Below are positions 47,848 to 58,615 of a DNA stretch of 64,000 nucleotides, piece by piece. A program made the position numbers and the translations under genes. The first letter of the stretch is position 1. Every line of letters starts with the position of its first letter. Below the pieces are notes generated by a model, which did not search any database, had not been told where the DNA came from, and worked only from the letters and a program-made list of their open reading frames with translations. The DNA is from JACKII01 sp965202745 (GTDB lineage: Bacteria; Pseudomonadota; Alphaproteobacteria; Bin95): contig CBDBCB010000015.1 of the NCBI GenBank assembly GCA_965202745.1, positions 142,836 through 206,835 on the forward strand, given 5' to 3'.

Positions 47848-47956
47848 CGATGCTGTCTGCACTGATTTTAGGCAGTAGGAAGCCTGTGCTGACGGGTGTA
47901 CAAGACGCCGGCACGCTGAGTCTTTCAACGTGTCAGTGCGCCGGAGTACCCACAAA

Positions 47957-48912
47957 TTGAACCTGCAAGCCATTGTCGACGACATCGCCGCCCGCATGGG
48001 AGACGAGTTAGAGCGGGGCACCGTCGCGACTTACATCCCGGAGCTGGCCAAAGCAGACAAAAACCACTTTGGCCTAGCCGTGAAGCCGGTTGGCGGGCCC
48101 CTCGTTGCCGCTGGCGACGCCGAGATACCATTCTCCACCCAGAGCATTTCGAAGGTGTTCACACTGAATCTGGCGCTGGACAGGATCGGCAACAATCTGT
48201 GGAGCCGCGTGGGCCGGGAGGCATCCGGCAATGCCTTCAACTCGATCGTGCAAATCGAGCAAGAGCACGGTATCCCGCGCAATCCGTTCATCAACGCAGG
48301 CGCAATCGTCGTGGCGGACGCGCTGTTGGCCGGCCAATCCGTCGATGAAACCATCATGGACATACTCAACTTTGTCCGCCGCGCCGCCGGGGACGAGAGT
48401 ATAGAAGTCGACTCCGCCATCGCTGCCTCGGAGTTGGAAAGCGGGCACCGCAACCGGGCGCTGGCCAACTTCATGAAGGCGGAAGGCAACCTGCACAATC
48501 CGACAGCCGACGCACTGGCCGTCTATTTCCAGCAATGCGCCATCGCCATGACGTGCCGGCAACTGGCCGCCGCGGGCCATTTCATGGTGCCGCCGGGCCA
48601 GGCGGGTTCGGAACTGGCGGCGCAGGGTTTGGCGGCCCAGGGATTAGCGGCACCAGACAATGCCATCTCATGAATGCGCTGATGGTGACATGTGGCCACT
48701 ACGATGCATCCGGCGAGTTTGCCGTCGAAGTCGGCATCCCCGGAAAAAGCGGTGTCGGCGGCAGTATTCTGGGCGTGGTTCCAGGCAAAGCCTCCATCGC
48801 TGCCTGGTGCCCCGGGCTCAGCGTCAAGGGTAATTCTGTGCTGGCCACCCTCGCATTCCGCGAGTTGGCTCGCGCTACCAGTTGGTCGATCTTCGGACCA
48901 CTAGCGGATTGA
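47957..48912 (+). pseudogene. glsA: Glutaminase A, frameshifted
   Basis: The gene encodes the serine-dependent glutaminase fold: IPELAKADKNHFGLAV, the catalytic FSTQSISKVFTLNLAL (SxxK), NPFINAGAIVV and NPTADALAVYFQQC. It then runs through a repeated ELAAQGLAAQGLAAPDN stretch to a TGA near 48673, while MNALMVTCGHYDASGEFAVE, VGIPGKSGVGGSILGVVPGK and the rest lie in another frame. An indel in 48610-48670, probably with local duplication, explains both. The start is likely TTG 47957 (GGAG upstream) or GTG 47930. Confidence 0.88.
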
Positions 48913-48976
48913 TACAGGCACCATCCTCCGCCATCATCCTGGCCAACAAATCAAATCTACCCGAGGAAACCAGCCC

Positions 48977-50176
48977 ATGCGCGCGCTAGATGGCATTCGC
49001 GTTGTCGACTTCAGCCAGGTTATCGCCGGTCCCTTCGCCAGCCAGCATCTGGCCTATCTTGGGGCCGATGTCGTCAAGATCGAGCAGCCGGGCGTCGGCG
49101 ACCAGGGCCGCATCTTGCTGGGCGACAATGACTGGGGCAAGGCCGGACTCAGCCCCATGTTCCTCTCGGTAAACGCAGGCAAGCGCTCCATCACGCTCGA
49201 CCTGAAAAACCCCAAGGCGAAGGAAGTCGTCTGGAAGCTGATTGATAGCGCCGACGTGTTGTTGGAAAACTACAAGGCCGGCGTGATAGAAAAGCTGGGC
49301 TTCGGCTACGAGGCGGTGAAGGCGCGCCGACCCGGCATCGTCTATTGCAGCGTCACCGGCTACGGCCAGACCGGCCCCTATGCCGGGGCTGCTGCCTATG
49401 ACGGTGCCATCCAGGCCACCAGCGGCATGGTTGCCGTCACCGGCACACCCGACACCCCCGTCCGTGCAGGCTTTATGAGCGTTGATGTGCCGACTGCCAT
49501 CAGTGCGTCAATGGCAATACTGGGCGCGCTGGTCCGCAAGGAGCGCACAGGCAAGGGGCAGCGTCTGGACGTGGCCATGTTGGATACCGCCATGACCGTG
49601 CTGGGGCCGCAGATGAGCAACTACCTGAACACCGGCGCAGACTCTCCCCGCGTCGGCAACTCCTCGCCCGCCCTGATCCCGACGGCGGGTGTGTTTACCA
49701 CGGCAGACGGCTTCATCATGGTGACCTGCCTGACGGACGGACAGTTTCAGTCCCTCGTCCCATTGCTCAACCGCGAGCAGTGGCTGACCGACCCGCAGTT
49801 CAAGGACTTCAACACGCGCAAGGCCAACTACGACATGGTCGAAGCCGCGATGCATGAGGCATTCAAGAGCCGCACGACGGAAGAGTGGGACAAGCTGCTG
49901 AGCGCCGCGAAGGTGCCGGCCGCGCCCGTGCGCTCCCTGCCGGATGCCAGCAAACACCCGCAGTTGGCGCACCGGGAAGTGCTGACGGAGATGGGCCAGT
50001 TCGGCCCGATCCAGCGCCCGGCCTATGGCATCGGTGCACCCTATGTAGCCAACGAGGATGGTCCCAAGGTCGACCGCCCGCCGCCCCAACTCGGCCAGCA
50101 TACGGAGGAGGTGCTGGCGAGCCTGGGTTACTCGGCGGATGAGATCGCGCAAATGAAAACGGGGGGAGCCATCTAG
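48977..50176 (+). CDS. CaiB/BaiF (family III) CoA-transferase
   Basis: A 399-residue CoA-transferase, third of its family here. It has RVVDFSQVIAGPFASQHLAY, GADVVKIEQPGVGDQGR, NAGKRSITLDLKN and the catalytic aspartate in FMSVDVPTAISASMAI. The stop codon lies in the loop region of a GC-rich hairpin. It might act in formyl/oxalyl- or other acyl-CoA exchange; the exact acid cannot be read. Confidence 0.93.
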   Translation: MRALDGIRVVDFSQVIAGPFASQHLAYLGADVVKIEQPGVGDQGRILLGDNDWGKAGLSPMFLSVNAGKRSITLDLKNPKAKEVVWKLIDSADVLLENYKAGVIEKLGFGYEAVKARRPGIVYCSVTGYGQTGPYAGAAAYDGAIQATSGMVAVTGTPDTPVRAGFMSVDVPTAISASMAILGALVRKERTGKGQRLDVAMLDTAMTVLGPQMSNYLNTGADSPRVGNSSPALIPTAGVFTTADGFIMVTCLTDGQFQSLVPLLNREQWLTDPQFKDFNTRKANYDMVEAAMHEAFKSRTTEEWDKLLSAAKVPAAPVRSLPDASKHPQLAHREVLTEMGQFGPIQRPAYGIGAPYVANEDGPKVDRPPPQLGQHTEEVLASLGYSADEIAQMKTGGAI

Positions 50177-50184
50177 CTCCCCCC
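50161..50184. terminator. GC-rich hairpin at the end of converging genes
   Basis: GGGGGGAGC-CATCTA-GCTCCCCCC, a perfect 9-bp stem that includes the CoA-transferase stop codon. No T-run follows, so it may serve as an mRNA end-stabiliser and not as an intrinsic terminator. Confidence 0.5.
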
Positions 50185-50212
50185 GCCCAATAGTATGGAA
50201 CAGGCCGAGTGC

Positions 50213-51022
50213 TTAGGCGCTTCGGCGGCGTCCGATAACGACAAGAGCGCCAATACCGGCTGCCATCAACGGTAAGGCCGCGGGAACCGGCACAGGGCCG
50301 ATACCTGACGTTTCGGCGAACTCAATGCCGGAGTGGCTGTGGTTTTCGCCGTCGAAAGCCTCAAACAACAGGAAGCCATTTAACTGAATCGTTCCATTCG
50401 GGCCGGTAAACCCATTGTTCCAGTGAAACTCAAAAATCGGCACCGCGAACACGCCGGGCGTATTGTTGAAATAAACCCCGCCAAGCGGCCCACCCAGCAC
50501 ACCATCAGTGCCGACAAACTGCGCGCCATAGGTAAACCGCACGAAGCCGCCGTTGCTGACATTGCCGACCAGGCCAAGGTTGGCAAACGAATAGGTCGGC
50601 GGACTAAAGCCACCGACGTCGGTCTGGTAGTTAACGCTGAAGTCGATCCGCAGTGAGGCAGCCGTGTGCGGATCCGCGTCGAGCCAATCCTGCGAAATAC
50701 CCGTACCGCCTGCAATTCCCAACCCAACCAGATTCGGCGAGACGTATGTCGCGGCCCCGCCAGCGGCAAAGCTGGTATTGGTCGCGTTCAGACTTTGGTT
50801 GCTGACAAAGTCGATGGCAGGCGGCCAGGGATCGATGGGGTTCTGCACGTGAACCACATGGGCACCCGCACCAAAATCACCATCATGGGTTGCCGTGTAG
50901 TTGGAATTGTTAACACCAATCGCAATCGCGAAGGCTTGCGAAGCGGAGAGCGCTGACGCTGCGAAACCGGCAATAATTGCCGCGCGCAGGAGTTTTGGCG
51001 ATGTCAAGGGTATCCCTCTCAC
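50213..51022 (-). CDS. VPLPA-CTERM-type secreted protein
   Basis: A 269-residue intact protein. A signal peptide (ending ASALSASQAFA) is followed by a beta-rich domain (residues ~35-235) with no known enzyme motif, then the sorting tail GPVPVPAALPLMAAGIGALV-VIGRRRSA. The VP-x-PA signature, hydrophobic helix and arginine cluster fit VPLPA-CTERM. It is likely secreted and anchored by an exosortase-type system not present in this window. Confidence 0.82.
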   Translation of the reverse strand: MRGIPLTSPKLLRAAIIAGFAASALSASQAFAIAIGVNNSNYTATHDGDFGAGAHVVHVQNPIDPWPPAIDFVSNQSLNATNTSFAAGGAATYVSPNLVGLGIAGGTGISQDWLDADPHTAASLRIDFSVNYQTDVGGFSPPTYSFANLGLVGNVSNGGFVRFTYGAQFVGTDGVLGGPLGGVYFNNTPGVFAVPIFEFHWNNGFTGPNGTIQLNGFLLFEAFDGENHSHSGIEFAETSGIGPVPVPAALPLMAAGIGALVVIGRRRSA

Positions 51023-51144
51023 AGATTACCGTGCGTACTTGTTAACCATACGCATTGCCCCCTAACACATCTATTAGGTGTATTTTAAAACTTTTTGGTA
51101 GTAACCCTATAGTGGTCGGGTAGCCCCACCCGGAAGCTGCTTTC

Positions 51145-52001
51145 CTACTCAAACACCCGCTGCCGCCACCAGGAGTAGTAGTCTGGCATGGCCGTTGCCG
51201 CACTGTTAGTGAATTTTGGTGCGCGTTTCTCCAGGAAGCTTGCCACGCCTTCCTTCGCATCCGGCGCTGCGCCGAGAGCGCGCATGCCTCGGCTGTCCAG
51301 CTTGTACGCCTCCATCGGATGATCGACGCCCGCCATCTTCCAGAGCAGATTGCGGTTGTAGGCGACGGAGACGGCGGCGGTGTTCTCCACAATCTCCCGC
51401 GCCAGTTCGCGGGCGGCGGGCAGCAGGTCTTCGGGCGCATGGACGGAGCGCACCAGGCCGCCTTTCAGCGCTTCCTCAGCGCCGCACACCCGGCCGGTCA
51501 TCACCCATTCCTGCGCCTGGCCCATGCCAACCGCGCGGGTCAGGAACCGGCTTGAACAAGCCTCCATCACCACGGCACGGCGGGTAAAGACCATGCCGAA
51601 ACGTGCGTTCTCGCTGGCCAGACGCATGTCGAAGGCCAACTGCATGGTCATGCCAAAGCCAACCGGCCGGGCCGTTGATCGCGCCTATCCAGGGCTTCTT
51701 CGAGTCGTAGATGCGGATCGTACAGCGCCCGCCGCCATCCCTGCCCGCGTGCGGACCTTACTTCTGCCGGCCTGGCATTCCGGTCGAACGTACTCGCCCC
51801 GCGGGAGAGGTCTGCACCTGCACAGAAGGCCCGGCCCACACCGGTGACAATCACCACCCGCACCGAATCGTCGGCGTCGGCGACATCGGCGATCAATTCG
51901 TCGATCATCTCTCCATTCACGGCGTTCAGCTTGTCGGGCCGGTTCAGCGTGATCGTGGCGATGCCGTCGGCGGTTTCGTAAAGAATGTGCTGGTAGGTCA
52001 T
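51145..52001 (-). pseudogene. Enoyl-CoA hydratase/isomerase, two frameshifts
   Basis: The N-terminal frame has ITLNRPDKLNAVNGEMIDEL and AFCAGADLSRGAST. The frame then changes around 51760-51790 (a short middle frame gives DGGGRCTIRIYDSKKPWIGAINGPA) and again at about 51662, where GCCGGTTGG should be GCCGTTGG to give GPAVGFGMTMQLAFDM. The last frame runs to the end (MPDYYSWWRQRVF). Members hydrate 2-enoyl-CoA; this copy cannot be made as one polypeptide without two frame changes. Confidence 0.88.
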
Positions 52002-52139
52002 GCGGGCGGCCTCTCTTTAGCGTTAGCTGGTCGTTCGTTGGCACTCAGCTTTGCGTCGAACGAACGCCTTTGCAATATGCAGCAGCACGGGCCATGATAC
52101 GCGCCACAACAAACACACCGTTAAGGGGATGCTTAGCCC

Positions 52140-53246
<1,107 letters not shown>

Positions 53247-53274
53247 TATTTCCAGGAACGGGAGATCGCAGACC

Positions 53275-53856
53275 GTGATCCGCTTCTTAACCATCCTCAC
53301 CGTGTTGATCCCCGGTGCCGCGCTCGCCCACCATCCAATGGGCGGCATGACGCCAACGACGCTCTGGCAGGGCTTTGCCTCCGGCGTCGGCCATCCGGTC
53401 ATCGGCTTCGACCATCTGGCCTTTCTCATCGGCATGGCGGCGCTCGCCCTGCTGACCAAGGCCCCGCGCATCATGCCGCTGGCCTTTGTCGCCGCCTGCG
53501 TCGTCGGCACGTTGATCCACCTGCAAGCCGTGACCTTGCCTGCCGCTGAGATCGTTATCGCCGCCAGCGTGTTGTTGGTCGGTGTGCTGGGCCTGGCTGG
53601 CGCTGCGCTGCCGGTTCTGGCCCCGGTTGCCTTGTTCGCTGGCGCGGGCGTGTTCCACGGCTATGCCTATGGCGAAGCTGTGGTCGGTGCGGAAGCCTCC
53701 AACATCATCGCCTACCTGGTCGGCTTTGCAGCCATTCAGTGCGCCATTGCCTGGGGTCTGCAACTGCTGGCAGAGCGCTCCGTCTGTATGGCCGCCTGGA
53801 TCAAGGCGGGCGCAGGCATTGCTGCGGGCGTCGGCGCGGCGTTCCTGGCAGCCTAA
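53275..53856 (+). CDS. HupE/UreJ-family membrane protein
   Basis: A 193-residue protein with signal-like start and about six helices. The family hallmark is ALAHHPMGGMTP...GVGHPVIGFDHLAFLIG, where the first histidine follows the signal peptide and HP-x(5)-DH binds metal. GTG 53275 is chosen as the start because of GGGAG ten bases upstream. Relatives are nickel permeases of hydrogenase/urease clusters, but no such enzymes are nearby, so its metal is uncertain. Confidence 0.85.
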   Translation: MIRFLTILTVLIPGAALAHHPMGGMTPTTLWQGFASGVGHPVIGFDHLAFLIGMAALALLTKAPRIMPLAFVAACVVGTLIHLQAVTLPAAEIVIAASVLLVGVLGLAGAALPVLAPVALFAGAGVFHGYAYGEAVVGAEASNIIAYLVGFAAIQCAIAWGLQLLAERSVCMAAWIKAGAGIAAGVGAAFLAA

Positions 53857-53862
53857 AGTGGA

Positions 53863-54663
53863 TCAGTACTTGGTCGCCGTCAGGAAATGGGCGGCGATCG
53901 GCATTACCAATGCGCCGTCTCCCTGCTCGTAAGGCTCCAGCGCCTCACTGCAGGCACCGGCAAGACGGTCCATCGCCGTCTGACCAAGGCTCTCCGCCAG
54001 CGGGGAGCCTTTTACTTCGATCCGCACGAACTCTTCGACGCTCGCAAAGCGAACTTCGCCCTTGTGCAGCGCCACGGCTCCGCCAGTAATACCGGCGTCC
54101 GCCGCTGCCTGCTCCAGCACCGCGGGATCCCTCATGACGAAGGGGGCGGCGAAGATCGCGGCTTCCGCCTTCCCGACCTGTACTGCCGTGATATCGACCA
54201 GGGCCTGATAGCTGGGCGCCTCATCCAATCCAGCCAATACGGCCACCGCCAACCGCCCGCCAGGGGAAAGTACGCGCCACATCTCCCTTAAAGCCTGTGC
54301 CCAGTCGGGAAAGAACATCAGCCCGAACTGGCTGACGACTGCCGTAAACCGCCGGTCTTCGAATGGAAGCGCCCCCGCATCGCCCTGCTGTCAAGTGATG
54401 CCCGGCGCGACCCGCCGGGCAACCGTCAACATGCCCTCATTGATATGCAGACCGGTCACAACCCCACCCGGACTGACCAGCGGCTGGGCGTGGCGGGCGA
54501 GGATGCCGGTACCACAGGCAACATCAAGCACATAGTCGCCTAGCCCGACATTCGCAGCCGCCAATACACGCGGCGCCCAGGCGGCAAAAATCGCGGGCAC
54601 GAACGACGCCTCATAGGCCTCCGCCGCGTCGGTGGAAACTTGCCAAACTTCGGTTTCAGCCAT
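53863..54663 (-). pseudogene. Class I SAM-dependent methyltransferase with TGG-to-TGA stop
   Basis: ATG 54663 opens AETEVWQVSTDAAEAYEASF, and the SAM-binding motif VLDVACGTGILARHA is intact. A TGA (54391-54393) follows VAPGIT, and the same frame continues QQGDAGALPFEDRRFTAVVS and FGLMFFPDW to the normal end at 53863. In relatives this position is the tryptophan of an I-x-W-x-QGDA motif, so the TGA most simply is a mutated TGG. Resembles UbiE/phosphatidylethanolamine-type methyltransferases. Confidence 0.85.
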
Positions 54664-54739
54664 GGTGTTGTCCTCCAGGTCGAAGCATAATGACCCTACC
54701 GCAGACAATTGCACCTACATGTGTCGAGGTTCATAGCTA

Positions 54740-55610
54740 ATGGCAAATCACGTTCTCCGCTCCTCCCCCGACACCTGTCATTGGGGCTATTTTGCGCCGG
54801 ATCTGGGCCCCGTGCTTGAAATTGCATCCGGCGATCAGGTCGTGATCGAGACCATCTCCGGCGCTCCCTCCGTCCTGCCGCAAGGGCCGGAATGGGATGT
54901 GCTGCCGGAACACGCGGCGGTGCATGCGGAGTGCCCGCTGCCGCTCGGCAGTGGAGAAGATCGACCTCCGCACGAACTGGGGCTGGAACATTATCCGCCC
55001 GCTGGCGGGTGCCTTGCCGGAGGATTTTCACGAGGCGCACCTGCTGCACATCCACCTCGACAAAGAAAAGCGCATCGCCAATCTGCCCTGGGGCACTGAT
55101 CTGAAGCTCAGCCCATTCTTCGGCGTGATGGGCGTCGCCCCGCCGAGCGAGTGGGGCATGGTCACCTCCATCATTCCGCGCGCCATGGGCGGCAACATGG
55201 ATTGCAAGGAACTCGGCGAAGGCGCGACCTTCTACCTGCCGGTCTTCCAGTCGGGCGGCCTGTTCTCCGCCGGTGACGGTCATGCGTTGCAGGGCGACGG
55301 GGAGGTCAACGTGACCGCCATCGAGACCTCGCTGACCGGCACCTTCCGCCTGACGGTGCGAAAAGACATACACCTGTTCATGCCCATGGCCGAGATCGCC
55401 ACACACTACATCATCTTTGGCATCGACCCGGACCTGGACCAGGCGGCAAAGCAGGCGCTGCGCGCCATGATCGACTTCATCTGCGAGCGCAAAAACCTGA
55501 CGCGCGAGCAGGCCTACGCCCTCTGCTCCATCATCTGTGATCTCCGCATCAGCCAGATCGTGAACCAGCACAAGGGCATCCACGCCATGCTGCCAAAAGA
55601 GGCTTTGTAG
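54740..55610 (+). pseudogene. Acetamidase/formamidase-family protein, internal frame change and short deletion
   Basis: The start MANHVLRSSPDTCHWGYFAP and VLEIASGDQVVIETISG belong to the acetamidase/formamidase family and read to about VLPEHAAVHAEC in one frame. The remainder (VEKIDLRTNWGWNIIRPLAG, GGNMDCKELGEGATFYLPVF, GDGHALQGDGEVNVTAIE) is in another frame from about 54950. The GPHILTGP-type block normally found between them is missing, so about 25 residues were lost along with the frame. Confidence 0.82.
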
Positions 55611-55676
55611 ACTCTCCGCAGCGCAGCGCGTATGGTTGGCTCCGTCGGCAGCAATGCATTTGACGGAGAACAATCG

Positions 55677-56461
55677 ATGACCAGCGAGCCAATCCGCTTT
55701 GCAAATGGGACAGTCCACGAACGGTCGATGGGTTCTTGGACCAGGCCTGCAGGAGAAACCTTTCTGAATTGGCTAAAGCCGGGTGCCGGCCTGGACTGGG
55801 TTGATGTCGGCTGCAGCAATGGCGCGTTCACCGATGTAATCGTGAAGCGTTGCGCCCCGGCTTCGGTCGAAGGAATCGACCCATCTGAAGGCCAGATCAA
55901 GTTTGCCCGGAACCGCGATCCGCGCGCACCCGCCCGCTATACCTAGGGTGACGCGATGGACCTGCCCTTCGCGGACCAGAGCTTCGATATTGCGGCCATG
56001 GCACTGGTCATTTTCTTCGTTCCCGACCCCGCCAAAGCCGTCGCTGAAATGGTGCGGGGGGTGCGGCCCGGCGGGACCGTTGCCTCTTATTCCTGGGATA
56101 TCATGGGCGGCGGTTTTCCACTCAATTCGCTGCAGTCGGAGCTGCGCGCGATGGGCATCTCCCCCCGCTTCCCCCCAGCGCCGAAGCCTCGCGCCGCGCA
56201 CCGCTGGAGGCCATGTGGGCCAGTGCCGGCCTGAAAGACGTTTCGGTCGATGAAATCACCGTTGAGCGGTCTTTTGCCAGCTTTGACGAGTTGTGGAGCC
56301 ATTTCCTGGGTTTCAGCAGCGCGGGTATCGTTGCCGGGATGGACAGAGACAAACAGGCAAAGCTCAAATCCCGGCTCGGCGCACGCTACCAACCAGCCGC
56401 CGACGGCAGTGTCTCGAACAAGGGCCAGGCCATCGCCATCCGGGGGTGGAAGTCTGCTTAG
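55677..56461 (+). pseudogene. Class I SAM-dependent methyltransferase, in-frame TAG and frameshift
   Basis: ATG 55677 opens NGTVHERSMGSWTRPAGETF and the SAM site WVDVGCSNGAFTDVI. After APARYT a TAG (55944-55946) occurs, and the same frame goes on GDAMDLPFADQSFDIAAMAL; relatives have Q-GDAM here, so CAG to TAG is likely. Near 56170 a run of C is one short: CCCCCCAGCGCC would give PPSAEASRRAPLEAMWASAG, which is found in the next frame to the end at 56461. Two independent lesions. Confidence 0.85.
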
Positions 56462-56564
56462 AGCGGCTGGGTTTTAACGGCAACATTTGGGGTCATGTCT
56501 CGCCATCGTCATACGTGAACGGTAGAGAGTGGGGAACCTGACCGTTCTTTGAGGAAATTGGGCC

Positions 56565-57401
56565 GTGACCAACCTGAAAATCGCCATTGTCACCGACATT
56601 CACCATGGAGAGCCGAAGCTCTCGAAGAGGGGTGACCGGGCGCTTGATCTGCTGGATAGCTTCCTGGATTTCTGTGCCTACTACGACCCGGACCTGATCG
56701 CCGAACTCGGCGACCGCATCAATGACAAGGACCGGGAGACCGACCAGCGCCTGTTGAATGAAGTGGCGGCCAAGTTCCGCGGCCTGAATACGTCGCACGC
56801 CCACCTGGACGGCAATCACGACAGCGACTTCCTGCTACCGGAAGACAACCCGGAGGCATTGGGCGACGGCGGCCATCAAAGCCGGGACGTGAACGGCTAC
56901 CATTTGGTGTTCTGGAACGCTTCCACCAAGATACCCCGGCCCGAACCGTTCCGGGCCAGCGATGACGACCTGGCCTGGCTGGCGCAGGATCTTGCCTCAA
57001 CGGACCTGCCGACCGTCATTTTCAGTCATGTGCCGTTCAGCGGCGCGTCGATGACCGGAAATTACTGGTTCCAGAACACGCCGGACCACGCGACCTATCC
57101 GAATGCGGCTGACGTGCGGGCCATCGTGGAAGCAAGCGACCGGGTGATCCTTTGCGTGGCGGGGCATGTGCATTGGAATTCGCTGCACCGAGTGAACGCC
57201 ATTCCGCACATCACCATTCAATCGCTGACTGAAAGCTTCACCACGGACGGCGATCCGGCGGAGGCCTGGGCAACGTTGGAGATTAGCGACGGTAATATCC
57301 ACTGGCGCACCTATGGCTATGACCCAATTGCGATGACATTGCCCATCCGGCAGTCGGGCGAGCAGTGGACACCGTGCCTGCCGCCTCTGGGATCGCGTTA
57401 G
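56565..57401 (+). CDS. Calcineurin-like metallophosphoesterase
   Basis: A 278-residue phosphoesterase with the five metal motifs: IVTDIHHGEPK (DxH), IAELGDRIND (GDR), HLDGNHDSDF (GNHD), VIFSHVPFSG (H) and CVAGHVHWNSL (GHxH). The GTG start at 56565 has GAGG about 10 bases upstream. It ends before a clear terminator. It may act on phosphodiesters such as cyclic nucleotides or glycerophosphodiesters. Confidence 0.9.
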   Translation: MTNLKIAIVTDIHHGEPKLSKRGDRALDLLDSFLDFCAYYDPDLIAELGDRINDKDRETDQRLLNEVAAKFRGLNTSHAHLDGNHDSDFLLPEDNPEALGDGGHQSRDVNGYHLVFWNASTKIPRPEPFRASDDDLAWLAQDLASTDLPTVIFSHVPFSGASMTGNYWFQNTPDHATYPNAADVRAIVEASDRVILCVAGHVHWNSLHRVNAIPHITIQSLTESFTTDGDPAEAWATLEISDGNIHWRTYGYDPIAMTLPIRQSGEQWTPCLPPLGSR

Positions 57402-57760
57402 GAAACTTGTTCGTTGAGGCTGTGAACAAAGTCACATGCCCGTCTACAAGCCATTGCTATCTGTTTAGTGTGAGAGGGCTCGGGGCAACCGATTAGCCGG
57501 GACCGTAGGGACGGTTCCGGCTTTTCATTTAAGGGCAAAGGCGTCTCCAACGGTTCATAAATTTTATGCGCACGATATAGGAGCCTGTTGCCGCTCCCGG
57601 CGTCCACCTATAGTAATTTTTTAGTGGATTACATCTCTAAGTAACATTTAAGAATATAGGGGTGTTCAAGAAAAGAGAGCTGGATGTTCAGAGGGCAAAC
57701 GCGGTTTAGACGTTTGCCTAACTGAATAGGTATTTTAAGAAGTGATCTACCTCATTGTCT
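57402..57760. other. Non-coding AT-rich interval
   Basis: No gene is supported between the phosphoesterase and the lipoprotein gene. The region contains the terminator at 57496 and an outlying copy of the IS1595-like inverted repeat at 57624. The GC content falls sharply here. Confidence 0.6.
57496..57525 (+). terminator. Intrinsic terminator of the metallophosphoesterase gene
   Basis: GCCGGGACCG and CGGTTCCGGC form a 10-bp stem (one G-U pair) around TAGGGA, followed by TTTTCATTT. Confidence 0.88.
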
Positions 57761-58200
57761 TTATTGTGGTGGGGCCTGAATTGGAATTAACGTTATATAG
57801 ACAGATGGTTCGTATTTATTGTCAGCACCTGTCATTGAATCGATAGCACTGCTAGCGCCCCAGGTTAAAATCACATCCAATAGAATGCCTCCTGCACCCG
57901 AAGTAGATTCCAAACCGCTATTGTTGCGGTAAGTTGCGGTTTGGTAGCCATCTTTGTTGCAGGTAATCGTTATATCGTGTTTGGTTTTTGTAACTGTTAC
58001 ATGCCCAGGCGATGAGACAATTTCAGCGATTTTTTACCTTGTCTCTCAAGCGTACACTGTGCCGCTATCGGGGATGTGGAAATGTAAATTTCTTGATCTG
58101 TGCCTTGTGTGATTGTTGAACAAGCGCTTAATTGAAGTCCGAATAATATAGTCGCTAGTGCAGGGGTGATTTCCATGATTTTTTCTTTAGATTTTGTCAA
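57761..58200 (-). pseudogene. Small lipoprotein, single-base frameshift
   Basis: The first frame gives a lipoprotein signal (ILFGLQLSAC, lipobox LSAC) and TITQGTDQEIYISTSP-IAAQCTLERQGKKSLK. One A is missing at about 58030 (CTGAAATTGTC for CTGAAAATTGTC), and the next frame continues VSSPGHVTVTKTKHDITITC, GLESTSGAGGILLDVILTWG and ends at 57761. I recognise it as a small proteobacterial lipoprotein type with a GG-x(3)-D helix, of unknown role. It lies between two copies of the IS1595-like inverted repeat. Confidence 0.8.
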
Positions 58201-58250
58201 TACACGGGAATAGGAATTATATTTCTAAGTAACATTGCACTGAATTATTC

Positions 58251-58424
58251 CTAACCTGGTTTTGATTTTCTATCCGGCGACGCCTTGAAGAATGCGTTGC
58301 GCAGGTCTTTCATCTCCGCGCCGGGCATATCGTATTCCTGTTCCATTTCAGCCTTGCTCGGCTGGTAGTGAGAGTCAGCTAGTTTTTCAGAGAGTGTTCT
58401 GTCTTTGGGTTTGAGTTTGGTCAT
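58251..58424 (-). CDS. Small conserved hypothetical protein within the IS1595-like element
   Basis: 57 residues beginning MTKLKPKDRTLSEKLADSHY with AGGA nine bases upstream, followed by QPSKAEMEQEYDMPGAEM and LRNAFFK. Charged and helical, with the look of a small DNA-associated or antitoxin-like protein, but I know no function. It sits inside the inverted repeats, downstream of the transposase. Confidence 0.65.
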   Translation of the reverse strand: MTKLKPKDRTLSEKLADSHYQPSKAEMEQEYDMPGAEMKDLRNAFFKASPDRKSKPG

Positions 58425-58615
58425 TTGGCTTATCCTTTCGCGATCATAAGATAGGGGTTTAACCGAACGGGAGCTGTGGTTCAGACTATCTATGCCCATG
58501 TGCAATTGAAGGTGTCTGAAACCGCTTATATTCAAGAATGTTTTGAAAGGTTAGTAACCGCATTCGCGCATACTGAACATCAATAATTTCAAGAACAGAC
58601 TGATTGTTTGCGATA

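Noticed and set aside
48661..48690. TGA in the glutaminase gene as a recoding site
   Set aside because: The downstream homologous part is in a different frame, so this is an indel, not read-through.
54391..54393. Second selenocysteine TGA in the methyltransferase
   Set aside because: The position corresponds to a tryptophan in relatives, there is no redox motif, and methyltransferases of this type are not selenoproteins. A nonsense change is simpler.
55944..55946. TAG reassigned to glutamine in this organism
   Set aside because: Numerous intact genes in the window end properly with TAG, so a code change is excluded; at most a suppressor tRNA could exist.
57761..58200. Lipoprotein gene as a toxin or immunity protein of the IS element
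   Set aside because: No toxin-antitoxin pairing or known motif is seen; only the lipobox and a glycine-rich helix are visible.
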